DNA of 64,000 nt from Paenibacillus cymbidii (lineage in GTDB: Bacteria > Bacillota > Bacilli > Paenibacillales > NBRC-103111): assembly GCF_004764705.1 (NCBI RefSeq), contig NZ_SHLX01000008.1, positions 186,001-250,000 of the forward strand, in the 5' to 3' direction. The notes beneath the pieces were generated by a model. It was not told where the DNA came from. It saw only the letters and a list, made by a program, of their open reading frames with translations, and searched no databases. Position 1 is the stretch's first letter; every line of letters starts with the position of its first letter. Shown here one piece after another: positions 51,941 to 60,932 of the stretch. Made by a program: the position numbers and the translations under genes.

Positions 51941-52080
51941 ATTCGCTTCCTCCTTACTTTGGTTAAAGTGAAGCAATTTGAATGCATTCGGAACAAGGCT
52001 GGGCTTATAACCTTCGGAGTTCTTCCCTCGATCGCGTTCCGTCGAACGCATTCTTGCATTTTGGCTCATGTTTATCACCC

Positions 52081-52098
52081 CGAACAATACACTGTTCG
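52081..52098. promoter_or_regulatory. Inverted repeat CGAACA-ATACAC-TGTTCG
   Basis: This perfect 6-6-6 palindrome lies in the VOC gene leader, 12 bases before the possible upstream ATG at 52069, and just downstream of the predicted start of transcription. Confidence 0.45.
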
Positions 52099-52117
52099 TG
52101 CGTTTCTACACAATTTT

Positions 52118-52146
52118 ATCATAGGAATACATAATTCCTATGTCAT
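52118..52146 (-). promoter_or_regulatory. Promoter of the VOC gene overlapped by a 23-bp palindrome
   Basis: ATGACA (52146-52141), a 17-base spacer and TATGAT (52123-52118) form the promoter. The palindrome CATAGGAAT-ACATA-ATTCCTATG (52120-52142) fills the spacer and -10, the classic place for a repressor. No regulator gene is adjacent. Confidence 0.6.
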
Positions 52147-52502
52147 TTTTTATCAACTTTGTTATCGGTTCATCATTTTCATCGCGTATTCACAGCCAAC
52201 GTCGGCTCGCAAAATGTCACAAGCCCTCAACTCCGCTTTCTGCCTGTAAGCCTTGATCAGTTGCGCTAACGCATTCCTGTCGCCTGCGGCAGCATAAGCA
52301 ATCAATTGGAACGCTAACAAAAGGCCTGGTGAAGCAAGGCAGCACCCTAAAGGATGAATTGGCTGGGTTGTTATTGTTTGCAAGTTGTTGGCAGTTGTTT
52401 GCTTAATGCAAGAGTTACATAAAGTTGTATGCGTTCTCATCTAAATTTGATATAATTCCACTTGATGAAGCTTATCGGTCATTGAATAGGAGATGGTTCC
52501 AA

Positions 52503-52886
52503 GTGGCAAACGAAAAATTCGAAACGGTTGGGGCGTATTTTACGTCTTTTTCAGAGGACATTCAGCATGGGCTAGCAAGTATCCGTGACACGATAAAAAA
52601 ATCCGTGCCGCAGGCAGAAGAAGTGCTAAGCTATCAATTGCCTGCATTTAAATACCATGGCATGCTCATTTACTACTCTGCGTATAAAAGTCATTACTCT
52701 ATCTCATTTCCACCCCCATTTAAGGTGTTTGAAGTGTTCAAAGAACATTTATTGCCGTATCAAATGTCCAAGACAACCGTCCAGTTTCCGATGGACAAGC
52801 CGCTCCCGTTAGAACTCATTGGCGAAATGGCAAAGTATCGGGCTAATGAAAACATCGAATCTGAAAATAAGAAAAAGAAAAAGTGA
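52503..52886 (+). CDS. DUF1801 (YdhG-like) protein
   Basis: The 127-residue protein matches DUF1801 (frataxin-like fold; AYFTSFSEDIQHGLASIRDTIKKSVPQAEEVLSYQLPAFKY, HYSISFPPP, TVQFPMDKPLP) and ends in a Lys run. The start is GTG 52503 after TAGGAGATGG. An extended -10 (TGATATAAT, near 52450) precedes it. AT-rich codon use differs from the GC-rich neighbours and suggests separate acquisition with the VOC gene. The 51941-52502 gap otherwise holds only the VOC promoter region and an unsupported minus-strand frame. Confidence 0.82.
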   Translation: MANEKFETVGAYFTSFSEDIQHGLASIRDTIKKSVPQAEEVLSYQLPAFKYHGMLIYYSAYKSHYSISFPPPFKVFEVFKEHLLPYQMSKTTVQFPMDKPLPLELIGEMAKYRANENIESENKKKKK

Positions 52887-52975
52887 CTAAAACCGTGGTA
52901 CCTTAGCCCGGTGTAATGTCTATTTATGTTATGAAAATATAATTTGTCCACTTAGATTTATCGACCTTATAATAT

Positions 52976-52996
52976 ACCGCCGCATGGCGGTTTTTT
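52976..52996 (+). terminator. Rho-independent terminator
   Basis: ACCGCC-GCAT-GGCGGT is followed by TTTTT, 90 bases after the DUF1801 stop. Confidence 0.8.
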
Positions 52997-53034
52997 GCAT
53001 CCATTTTGAGTGGAGCGATCCATATTAACGGCTC

Positions 53035-53883
53035 CTACTCTTCTCCTGTAACAATCGGGTTATCCTTGTAGCTAATCCAATCACTCCAACTTCCCGCATA
53101 CAGCTTAACGTTGCGAAAACCCGCTTCCGTCAGCGCGAGCACATTCGGGCAGGCGGAGATGCCCGAACCGCAGTAGACGATCACTTCCTCCGCGTCGGCC
53201 AGCCCCGCGAACCGCTCCTGGAGCCGCTCCGTCGGCAGCCAGCCGCCGTCTTCCGCCAGCGCATCCTTCCAGAAGTAATTCACCGCGCCGGGAATATGCC
53301 CGGCAACCGGATCGAACGGCGCCTCCGCCCCCTTGTACTGGTTCGCGTCACGCGAGTCGACGAGCGCCGTGCCGCCCGAGGCGCGGCCGGAAACCGCGCG
53401 CACGTCGTCCATGCCGACCAGCAGTTCGCTTCGCACCTGCGGCACGAACAGACGTTGCGCCGGCTCCGGCCGCTCCGCCGTCACGGGATACCCCGCCGCC
53501 ACCCAAGCGCGGTAGCCGTCGTCCAACACATACACGGCCTCGTGCCCGAGGTACTTCAGCACCCACCACAACCGCGCCGCCGCCGGACCGTTGCCGTCCT
53601 CGTACACGACGACCGGCGTGGAACGGTCGATGCCAAGCGCGCCGAACCGCGCGGCCAGCCGCTCCGGCGATGGCAGCGGACTGCGCCCCCCATGCTCCTG
53701 CGCCGGGTCCGTCAGATCGCCCTTAAAATCGACAAACACCGCTCCCGGCAAATGTCCCTGCTCGTACGCCCGGATGCCATGCTGCCCATCCTTCGGCGAA
53801 AACCGGACGTCGGCCAGCACGAGATTGTCCTGCGCCAGCCGCTCGTGAACCCAAGCGGCGGATACAATATTCGAATTCGCCAT
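53035..53883 (-). CDS. Two-domain rhodanese (thiosulfate/mercaptopyruvate sulfurtransferase)
   Basis: The 282-residue protein has two rhodanese domains. The first (~5-130) is non-catalytic and the second carries the active-site Cys238 in the loop CGSGISA, like SseA-type enzymes. It moves sulfane sulfur to a thiol or cyanide acceptor. It is the last gene of the sulfur-scavenging operon, 28 bases after the ATPase gene, and may help handle sulfur released from organosulfur substrates. Confidence 0.9.
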   Translation of the reverse strand: MANSNIVSAAWVHERLAQDNLVLADVRFSPKDGQHGIRAYEQGHLPGAVFVDFKGDLTDPAQEHGGRSPLPSPERLAARFGALGIDRSTPVVVYEDGNGPAAARLWWVLKYLGHEAVYVLDDGYRAWVAAGYPVTAERPEPAQRLFVPQVRSELLVGMDDVRAVSGRASGGTALVDSRDANQYKGAEAPFDPVAGHIPGAVNYFWKDALAEDGGWLPTERLQERFAGLADAEEVIVYCGSGISACPNVLALTEAGFRNVKLYAGSWSDWISYKDNPIVTGEE

Positions 53884-53911
53884 GCCTCTATCAGCACCTC
53901 TCTCCCGTCAT

Positions 53912-54694
53912 CTAAATCGTAAATTCCAAATCCTGCTGCGTTTTCACTTCATGAATCGCCGCGTAAATTTCATGCTGAATGTGCAGCAGTTCCACGTCGT
54001 CCCGCTTGCGCGGACGCTTGTGCCGCACCGGAAACACCCGGTTGATCCGCCCCGGCCGCGGCGACAGCAGTACGACCCGGTCCCCGAGGTAAACGGCTTC
54101 CGACACGTCGTGCGTGACGAAAACGACCGTCTTCCGCTCCCCCGACCAAATCGTCAGCAAGTCGTCCTGCAGCTGCAGCCGGGTCAAATGATCGACAGCG
54201 CCGAACGGCTCATCCATCAACAGCACTTCCGGCCGGTTCGCCAGCGCCCGGGCAATGCCGGCGCGCTGCCGCATGCCGCCCGACAGCTGGTGCGGATACT
54301 TGTGCTCGAAGCCGCGCAAGCCAACGAGCTCGAGATAACGCAGCGCTTCGGTTCGCCGCTCCGCCCGGGACGCGCCGCGGATTTCGAGCCCCAGCTCGAC
54401 GTTCTGGGCAACCGTCCGCCACGGGTAGAGCGACGGATCCTGAAATACGACGCCGCGCTCCTTCCCCGTTCCGCGCAGAGGCTTGCCGTCGAACGTCACT
54501 TCGCCGCGGCTTGCCGTCTGCAGGCCGGCCAATATTTCCAGCAGCGTGCTTTTGCCGCAGCCGCTCGGCCCGAGGATGCAGAGAAATTCGCCATCCTCAA
54601 TCGTCAGCTCGATATCGCGCAGCGTCTCGACCGCCGCGGTGCCGCCGCTGCCCGCGAACACTTTGGACACACCCATGATTGCAAATCCCGCCAT
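53912..54694 (-). CDS. ABC transporter ATPase, sulfonate/taurine/nitrate type
   Basis: The 260-residue ATPase has Walker A GPSGCGKST (42-50), the signature LSGGMRQRAGIARAL and Walker B VLLMDEPFGAVD, with the FVTHDVSEA switch His. It energises the importer formed with the permease and binding protein encoded upstream. ATG 54694 follows GAGGTG. It is SsuB/TauB-like; the exact substrate is not determined. Confidence 0.9.
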   Translation of the reverse strand: MAGFAIMGVSKVFAGSGGTAAVETLRDIELTIEDGEFLCILGPSGCGKSTLLEILAGLQTASRGEVTFDGKPLRGTGKERGVVFQDPSLYPWRTVAQNVELGLEIRGASRAERRTEALRYLELVGLRGFEHKYPHQLSGGMRQRAGIARALANRPEVLLMDEPFGAVDHLTRLQLQDDLLTIWSGERKTVVFVTHDVSEAVYLGDRVVLLSPRPGRINRVFPVRHKRPRKRDDVELLHIQHEIYAAIHEVKTQQDLEFTI

Positions 54695-54715
54695 AACGCG
54701 CACCTCGTCACATCG

Positions 54716-55744
54716 TCAGTTCTTTTTCGGAATAAAGCGCAGATCGAGGATTTTGTCCACGTCGTAAATTTGGTCCTGGAAGCCAAGATCCTTCTGAATT
54801 TGCTGCGTTTCCAGCAGCGACTGTTTGTCTACGTTCGGCACGTTCTCCCACAGCACAAGCTCGCGTTCGAACGCCTTATCCACCGCCGCCGGATCGATTT
54901 TGATTTTCGACAGGAAGTAAGCTTTGTACTCGTCCAGATGGCTCTTCGCATATTCCTGCGACTTGAAATACGCCCGCAGCAGCTTCTCGACCCCGTCCGG
55001 ATGCTTCTCGATGTAATCGTTGCGCGAGATCAGCACGCCGGTGTGGAAATTCGGCAAGTAGTCCCAGCCTTTGGCCAGCAGCTTGCCTTTGCCGGTAATT
55101 TCGGCGAGCGACGCGAACGGCTCGTGAATGATCGTTGCGTCGACCTGCCCGCTCGTCAGGCTGGCGAACGCCGCGTCGTTGACGCCGTTGGCGATCAGGG
55201 TGACATCGTTTTTGCCAAGCCCGTTTTTCTTCAGAATCGTTTGGGTGTACACGTCGAGCCCGCTGCCGAAAGCGGCGGCGCCGACTTTTTTCCCCTTCAG
55301 ATCGGCGATGCTGTTGATGCCCGGCGCCCCGATCAGGTAGAACGGGCCTTTCGTGCGGAACATCGACGACACGATTTTGATCGGCGCGCCTTTGCCGGCG
55401 GCGATGATCGCCGATGTGGTGGCAATATCGGCGATGTCGATATCCTTACTCGTCAACCCCGCAATCGGGTCCTGGTTGACGACGAACTCGACGTCGAGCC
55501 CTTCTTCCTTGAAAAAGCCTTTTTCATTGCCGAATTGCACCGCCAACCCGCTTACGCCGGCGAACGCCGCGTAGCGAATTTTTTGCAGCGGCTGCGCCGA
55601 TTGCGCCGGTTTCGCCGAGCCGCCGGATGGGCTCGCGCTGCCACCGGCGCCGTTCGCCGGTTTATCCTTGGCGCCGCAGCCCGCCAGCACCGTCGTCAAA
55701 ATAAGTGCCGCCACCGTTGTCGTTTTCCATCCCCATCGTTTCAT
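54716..55744 (-). CDS. ABC transporter substrate-binding lipoprotein (SsuA-like)
   Basis: The 342-residue protein has a lipoprotein signal (TTVLAGCG, Cys23), a short Gly/Ser-rich linker and an NMT1/SsuA-type binding fold (KIRYAAFAGVSGLAVQFGNEKGFFKEEGLDVEFV, DIADIATTSAIIAAGKGAPIKIV). It probably captures aliphatic sulfonates or similar organosulfur compounds outside the membrane. Confidence 0.88.
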   Translation of the reverse strand: MKRWGWKTTTVAALILTTVLAGCGAKDKPANGAGGSASPSGGSAKPAQSAQPLQKIRYAAFAGVSGLAVQFGNEKGFFKEEGLDVEFVVNQDPIAGLTSKDIDIADIATTSAIIAAGKGAPIKIVSSMFRTKGPFYLIGAPGINSIADLKGKKVGAAAFGSGLDVYTQTILKKNGLGKNDVTLIANGVNDAAFASLTSGQVDATIIHEPFASLAEITGKGKLLAKGWDYLPNFHTGVLISRNDYIEKHPDGVEKLLRAYFKSQEYAKSHLDEYKAYFLSKIKIDPAAVDKAFERELVLWENVPNVDKQSLLETQQIQKDLGFQDQIYDVDKILDLRFIPKKN

Positions 55745-55775
55745 CGCGCTTACTCCCCCGCTTCGGTCGAATTGT

Positions 55776-56555
55776 TCAAGATGATTTCCATTTCAGAAAC
55801 ACTTTTTTCTCCAGCAGGTCGATCAGCCAAATAATCAGCACCGATACGACCGTCACGATCGTGATAATGGCAAAAGCTTGCGCCGTATCGTAAAGCGACG
55901 TCGCTTTGACCAGCAAGTTGCCGAGCCCGTTTTTCGACGCGATCATTTCCCCGTACAGCGCCCCGACAAGCCCCGTTGCCGCGGATACGCGCAAACCGAC
56001 GAAGATGGTCGGCGCCGCCGACGGAAGAATGACCTTCGTCACAAGCTGCAGCTGCGAGGCCTCGAATACGCGCGCCACTTTCAGATGATTGTCCTGCGTC
56101 TGTTTGACGCCGGTGATCGTGTTGTACGCCACCGTAAAGAAGCAGAACAGGATGATGATCGCCACTTTATGCGTCTGCCCGATGCCGAGCCAGAGCATCA
56201 GCAGCGGAATGATCGTTACCTTCGGAATCGCCATCAGCGAGGAGAGGAACGGCTGGAAAAACCGCTCCGCCCCGGGCACCAGCACCAGCGCCAGCCCAAC
56301 GGCCACGCCGGCGACCGCCGAAATGACGTAGCCAAAAGCGAATTCCTTCAGCGTCGTCCATAAATTCGGAAAAATCGTGCCGTCCGCAAACAGCTTGACG
56401 ATTTCCTCGACAATTTTGGTCGGCCGGGACAAATACAGCATGCCGACCGTGCCGCTCGCGACGAGCCATTCGCACAGGCCCAGTACGAGCAGGAGCAGCG
56501 CGATTTGCCCGGCAAGCGTCCAGCCGTAGCGCCCGGATGAGTTTTGATTGCCCAT
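55776..56555 (-). CDS. ABC transporter permease (SsuC-like)
   Basis: The 259-residue protein has six membrane segments and the BPD_transp_1 EAA region (EASQLQLVTKVILPSAAPTIFVGLRVS). It is the membrane channel of the importer. It is 28 bases upstream of the next operon position and follows the monooxygenase gene closely. Confidence 0.9.
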   Translation of the reverse strand: MGNQNSSGRYGWTLAGQIALLLLVLGLCEWLVASGTVGMLYLSRPTKIVEEIVKLFADGTIFPNLWTTLKEFAFGYVISAVAGVAVGLALVLVPGAERFFQPFLSSLMAIPKVTIIPLLMLWLGIGQTHKVAIIILFCFFTVAYNTITGVKQTQDNHLKVARVFEASQLQLVTKVILPSAAPTIFVGLRVSAATGLVGALYGEMIASKNGLGNLLVKATSLYDTAQAFAIITIVTVVSVLIIWLIDLLEKKVFLKWKSS

Positions 56556-56582
56556 GCGTTTTCCCCGTCCCCCGTTTCCGCG

Positions 56583-57941
56583 TTATTTCGTCTGCAGCTC
56601 GCGCTCCTCGGCGAAACGGTTCGCCGGACGCGTCAAGCCGAAATGATCGCGAAACGTGTTTCCTTCATACTCGGTCCGGAACAGGCCGCGCCGCTGCAGC
56701 ACCGGCACCACGTGCTCCGCGAACAGGTCGAGGCCGCCCGGCATGTACGGCGGGCAAATGTTGAACCCGTCTGCCGCCTCTTCCTTGAACCACAGCTCGA
56801 TTTTGTCCGCGATCTGCTCGGGATCGCCAACGATGAGCAAATGCCCGCGCGCCGTCGCCGCAAAATAATGAAACAATTCCCTCACCGTGATGTCTTCGTG
56901 CCCCGACGCGTCCTGCGCCAGCCGAACGAACTTGCGCGCATCGTCAGGCCGCGACGACAGCCCCAGATCCGGCAGCGGACCGTCCAGCGGGTAACCGGAC
57001 AAGTCGAGCCCGATGCGTGCCGACAGCGGCTGCAGATTGAAGTCTGTGACGAGCAGCGCCGACAGCTCCCGGTATTTCGCCCGCGCTTCCGCTTCGGTGC
57101 GTCCCACCAGCGGCACCAGGCCCGGCATGATGAACAGGTCGTCCGGCGTGCGCCCGTATTGGAACGTTTTCGCTTTGATCCCGGCGTAGAAGCGTTTTGC
57201 TTCGTCGATCACGATTTGGCCGGTGAAGATGACGTTGGAAAACCGCGCCCCCAGCTCCTGGCTGCGCTCGGACGTACCGGCGGACAGCAGCGGTATTTGC
57301 CCTTGCGGCGGCCGAGCGACGTTCAGCGGTCCGGCGACGGAAAACTGCTCGCCGACATGACGCAGCGCATGCACCTTGCTGCCGTCGACGAAGACGCCGG
57401 TCTCCTTGTTGCGTACGAACGCCTCGTCCTCCCACGAATCCCACAGCCGTTTGACGACGTCGACGAATTCGTTCGCATAGTCGTAGCGCTTCTCGTTGTC
57501 CCAATGCTTCTCCCGGCTGAAATTGTGCGCGGCGCGCGCGTCTGCGCCGGTCACAACGTTCCATGCCGTGCGCCCGCTGCTGAGATGATCGAGCGAAGCG
57601 GTTTGCCGCGCGACATGGTAAGGCTCTGCGTAAGTCGTGTTCACCGTGACGATCAGGCCGATTTTCTCCGTCACCGCCGCGATGTTCGCGATCATCGTAA
57701 ACGGCTCGAGCCGCACCATCTGCGACGGGAATTGGTATTGCATGTCCGCGCTGCTGGCCAGAGCGTCGCCAAGGAAGAAGAAGTCGAACTTCGCCCGCTC
57801 CAGCGTCTGCGCCACCGAGTGCAGAAACTTGGCGTCGAATGCGCCGTCCGTGCGCGCTTCGGGCAGCCGCCACCCCGCCGGATGATACCCGGTGGAAAAT
57901 AAAAACAACCCCAAATGCAACTGCCGCTTCTTTTGACTCAT
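56583..57941 (-). CDS. NtaA/SnaA/DszA-type flavin-dependent monooxygenase
   Basis: The 452-residue luciferase-like protein begins KKRQLHLGLFLFSTGYHPAGWR and has TGADARAAHNFSREKHWDNEKRYDYANEFV, typical of nitrilotriacetate/dibenzothiophene-sulfone-type FMNH2 monooxygenases. With the adjoining SsuABC-type importer it likely oxidises an organosulfur compound to release sulfite. No flavin reductase is in the operon. ATG 57941 follows GGAGGCGGG. Confidence 0.9.
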   Translation of the reverse strand: MSQKKRQLHLGLFLFSTGYHPAGWRLPEARTDGAFDAKFLHSVAQTLERAKFDFFFLGDALASSADMQYQFPSQMVRLEPFTMIANIAAVTEKIGLIVTVNTTYAEPYHVARQTASLDHLSSGRTAWNVVTGADARAAHNFSREKHWDNEKRYDYANEFVDVVKRLWDSWEDEAFVRNKETGVFVDGSKVHALRHVGEQFSVAGPLNVARPPQGQIPLLSAGTSERSQELGARFSNVIFTGQIVIDEAKRFYAGIKAKTFQYGRTPDDLFIMPGLVPLVGRTEAEARAKYRELSALLVTDFNLQPLSARIGLDLSGYPLDGPLPDLGLSSRPDDARKFVRLAQDASGHEDITVRELFHYFAATARGHLLIVGDPEQIADKIELWFKEEAADGFNICPPYMPGGLDLFAEHVVPVLQRRGLFRTEYEGNTFRDHFGLTRPANRFAEERELQTK

Positions 57942-57990
57942 ACTTCCCGCCTCCATGTTATGTTTTCAGATGCGAATAGTTGGTTATTGG

Positions 57991-58977
57991 CTAGAAAAAA
58001 AGACCGGCCGACCGCGATACCTCGTCGATCTGTTGCAGCTCTTCGTCACTCAGGCGATGATCGGCGAATTGCAGCGCATCGGTAATATGCTCCGGCCGGG
58101 ATGCGCCGATAATCGCCGAGGTGATGTGCGGATGGCTAAGCACCCACGCCAGCGCCAGCTGCGCCGTCGTTAAGCTGCGCCGCAACGCCAGCGGCTTGAG
58201 CGCCTCTACCAGCGCGTACGCCGGGTTAGCCTGCAGCAGTTGCTGCAGCCGTTTCTCCCCCGCCGCGAGCCGGGATCCTTCCGGAGGCGCTTCGTCCGGC
58301 CGATACTTGCCGGTGAGAATGCCGCGTCCAAGCGGGCTGTACACGATGACGCCGACCTGCTCCGACCTCGCGAACGGCGCCAGCTCCCGCTCGATGCCGC
58401 GCGCGATCAGGCTGTACTCGGGCTGCACGCTCTCGAACCGGTGCAGTCCGTGCACAGCGCTGATGCCGTGCGCCTTGGCGATTTGCCAGGCGGCGTAGTT
58501 GGAGCAGCCGATGTAACGGATCTTCCCTTGACGGACGAGATCGTCCAGCCCGCGCAGCGTTTCGTCGAGCGGCGTTTCGGCGTCGAAGCCGTGCACCTGA
58601 TACAGATCGATGTGATCGGTTTGCAGCCGCTGCAAGCTGCGATCGATCGCCCGGTACAGATGATAGCGGCTCTGACCCGCGTCGTTAACGCCAGTGCCGA
58701 CCCGCGCGTGAAACTTGGTCGCAAGCACCACTTGATCGCGCCTACCCTTCAGCACTCGGCCGATGATCGCTTCGGACTCGCCGGTCAAGCTCGGATCGCC
58801 GACGTCCATGCCCCTGCCGTACACGTCGGCCGTATCGATCAGATTGATGCCGGCGTCGAGCGCCCGGTCGAGCACCGCGGCGGACGCCTTTTCGTCGATC
58901 CAGCGGCCGAACGCCATCGTGCCGAGACTGACTTCCGATACGCGCAGCCCCGTTCTTCCCAGCTTGCGATAGTTCAT
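57991..58977 (-). CDS. Aldo/keto reductase
   Basis: The 328-residue protein has the AKR start MNYRKLGRTGLRVSEVSLGT, the catalytic Asp/Tyr region (INLIDTADVYGRG), Lys in VVLATKFH and the NADPH-binding C-terminal SAIIGASRPEHI. It belongs to the YccK/AKR11-like group. It is the first gene of the organosulfur operon and may reduce an aldehyde made by the monooxygenase; that link is inferred. GGGGAG precedes ATG 58977. Confidence 0.9.
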   Translation of the reverse strand: MNYRKLGRTGLRVSEVSLGTMAFGRWIDEKASAAVLDRALDAGINLIDTADVYGRGMDVGDPSLTGESEAIIGRVLKGRRDQVVLATKFHARVGTGVNDAGQSRYHLYRAIDRSLQRLQTDHIDLYQVHGFDAETPLDETLRGLDDLVRQGKIRYIGCSNYAAWQIAKAHGISAVHGLHRFESVQPEYSLIARGIERELAPFARSEQVGVIVYSPLGRGILTGKYRPDEAPPEGSRLAAGEKRLQQLLQANPAYALVEALKPLALRRSLTTAQLALAWVLSHPHITSAIIGASRPEHITDALQFADHRLSDEELQQIDEVSRSAGLFF

Positions 58978-59007
58978 CTTGTTGTTCTCCCCTCCCGTTC
59001 GTACAAC

Positions 59008-59064
59008 AAAAAACAACCGGAACACGTCATCTGCTCGGCATGAGCAGGTGTCGTCTCCAGTTGT
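59008..59064 (-). terminator. Attenuator-like hairpin in the leader of the sulfur operon
   Basis: On the minus strand ACAACTGGA...TCCGGTTGT forms the base of a long hairpin with CTGCTC/GAGCAG at the tip, followed by six T. It ends about 30 bases before the AKR start codon, too close for another promoter, so transcription must read through it. An upstream CCAG could pair with the CTGG of the 5' arm as an alternative. Confidence 0.65.
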
Positions 59065-59090
59065 CTGGTTGATGGCGGATATTATTATTC

Positions 59091-59107
59091 CCGACTAATT
59101 CTATCGG
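59091..59107. promoter_or_regulatory. Inverted repeat CCGA-N9-TCGG at the sulfur operon start site
   Basis: The 17-base repeat covers about +2 to +18 of the predicted transcript. It could bind a sulfur-responsive repressor such as CymR; that identity is a guess. Confidence 0.4.
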
Positions 59108-59115
59108 ATAAAATG

Positions 59116-59144
59116 AATATAACACGCCGTTTGCAAAAAAGCAA
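59116..59144 (-). promoter_or_regulatory. Promoter of the sulfur-scavenging operon
   Basis: TTGCTT (59144-59139), a 17-base spacer and TATATT (59121-59116) on the minus strand, just after the histidine kinase stop. Confidence 0.55.
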
Positions 59145-59152
59145 TCTTATTT

Positions 59153-60880
59153 TTATCCCTCTGCCTCGCCCTTCACCGTAAAATAAAACACGCTTCCTTG
59201 CCCGGCCCGGCTTTCCGCCCATAACTTCCCGCCGCTTTGCTCCACGAACTGCCGGCTGACGAGCAAGCCAAGTCCCGAGCCTTTTTCCCCCCAAGTGCCC
59301 GGAGATGAGTTCAGCGGCTTCTCCTCGAATAATCGTTGGACTTGCTCCGCTTCCATCCCCACCCCGTCATCGCGGACCGCAATCGTCGCCATGCCGGCGG
59401 ATACCCGGGCCTCCACGCAAATGGAGCCTTCCATCCCGGTAAATTTAATCGCGTTGGACAACAAGTTGCGGAGAATCAGTCCAAGCGCTTCCCGGTCCGC
59501 ATATACGCGAGTGCCGGCAGGAACTGTGTTCTCCACGCCGATCCGTTTGGCTTCGCTTAACGCATGCAGCACCTGGCAACAATCGTCCGCGACTTCGGAC
59601 AAAACCAGCCATTCCGGACGAAGCGCCATATCCTCCCGCTGGCTGCGAAACCATTCCAGCAAATTATTCGTCATGCCCAAGGTTTGCCGGATCTGGCCAC
59701 CCAGCATAGCGATGATTTCCCGATGCTCCTCGCCGAACCGGTCCCGATCCTCCTCCAGCATCGCAATCAGTTGATACTGCGCCGCGAGCGGACTGCGGAT
59801 ATCGTGCGACACGGTCGTAAACAACTGATCCTTCATCCGATTCAGATGGGCAATCTGCTCGAGATGCTTCTCTTTCTCCGTCATGTCGACGATCAGGGAA
59901 ACACTGCCTTGATTGCGCAAATGACGAATGGGAGACACATTCACGTGATAAATTTTTCGTTCCCCGTCCAGCCCGGCCTCGATTACAACTCGTCCCTCTT
60001 GCATCGACTCGCACAAACGATGCCATACCGGCCAAGGCCGCAGCAGCTCTTTCACGTCCCGACCGGAAATGGCCGTATGCCCCATCTCCGCGAACCACCG
60101 GGCAGCCTGTTGGTTGCTGTCGATAATTTTCCCCGAGCTATTGGCGATGACGATGCTTTCCTGTATCGTATCGAGCACAATATTGCGGGCAATGGGAACA
60201 ATCGCAAAAAACTTGATCCGCAGCGTAATCGCCAGCATCAACGTTCCCGTAAGGCCGCAATAAACCGACAACGGCTGCAGCCAGGGCGTTCCGTCGGGTT
60301 TTACGAGTTTGGCGATCTCGAGAAGGAACGGAAACGTGCTCAGAAACAGCACCCACATGCCGGGCTTGCGAAAATCATTGCGAATATTCCGTATGTAGTG
60401 AAACAGAAAATAAAGACACGCCGCGATAATGCCGAAGCAAACAAGACCAAACAAGATGGAATAAGCCGTTCTCGCCGTGACCAGCTGGCCGTTTACGAGC
60501 GCGGCGGAGCGATAGATCACATGAAGCTCGGCATCGAACCAGGACAGCAGCGACCAAAACACGAATACCGCAATCAGCGCAATCTTCCACCCTAGTTTGA
60601 CCGGCTTCTCTCTACCGACCAGCTGATAGACGAAGAGGAGAAAGAAGGGTACGATCAAATTAATCGCTGTGACCTGCATATGGCGAAAGATCAGCTTGTC
60701 GGCAATCACATCACTGCTTTTCTCCATAATAATACTGCCGGAGTAAATCATCCGGCAGACGATTACGCCGAGGAGATAGCGTACTCCCCGCTCTTTTCTG
60801 TATCCGTAGACGAACCATAAAATGATGCCTGACAAGACCACCGAAACGACCATCAGGACAAGTTCCAACGTGGCATTCAT
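59153..60880 (-). CDS. Orphan sensor histidine kinase with 7TM N-terminus and PAS domain
   Basis: The 575-residue kinase has about seven hydrophobic segments in the first 230 residues (HisKA_7TM type), a PAS domain (~235-345), an H box (FTTVSHDIRSPLAAQYQL) and a catalytic ATPase domain (NLLSNAIKFTG, GSGLGLLVSRQF). No response regulator is adjacent. In spore formers orphan kinases of this kind often feed the Spo0 phosphorelay, but nothing here proves it. Confidence 0.87.
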   Translation of the reverse strand: MNATLELVLMVVSVVLSGIILWFVYGYRKERGVRYLLGVIVCRMIYSGSIIMEKSSDVIADKLIFRHMQVTAINLIVPFFLLFVYQLVGREKPVKLGWKIALIAVFVFWSLLSWFDAELHVIYRSAALVNGQLVTARTAYSILFGLVCFGIIAACLYFLFHYIRNIRNDFRKPGMWVLFLSTFPFLLEIAKLVKPDGTPWLQPLSVYCGLTGTLMLAITLRIKFFAIVPIARNIVLDTIQESIVIANSSGKIIDSNQQAARWFAEMGHTAISGRDVKELLRPWPVWHRLCESMQEGRVVIEAGLDGERKIYHVNVSPIRHLRNQGSVSLIVDMTEKEKHLEQIAHLNRMKDQLFTTVSHDIRSPLAAQYQLIAMLEEDRDRFGEEHREIIAMLGGQIRQTLGMTNNLLEWFRSQREDMALRPEWLVLSEVADDCCQVLHALSEAKRIGVENTVPAGTRVYADREALGLILRNLLSNAIKFTGMEGSICVEARVSAGMATIAVRDDGVGMEAEQVQRLFEEKPLNSSPGTWGEKGSGLGLLVSRQFVEQSGGKLWAESRAGQGSVFYFTVKGEAEG

Positions 60881-60932
60881 ATTTTCAGTATACCTGACAT
60901 TTCGAGGACCGGCAAAAGGCCAATGGTGCTGA

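Noticed and set aside
52162..52440. 92-codon minus-strand frame between the VOC and DUF1801 genes
   Set aside because: No ribosome binding site or recognisable domain. The C-terminal part looks protein-like (AGDRNALAQLIKAYRQKAEL), so a gene relic is possible, but support is too weak.
58977..59120. SAM (S-box) riboswitch or T-box in the sulfur operon leader
   Set aside because: The conserved S-box core and the T-box motif are absent. Only a terminator hairpin and short repeats are seen.
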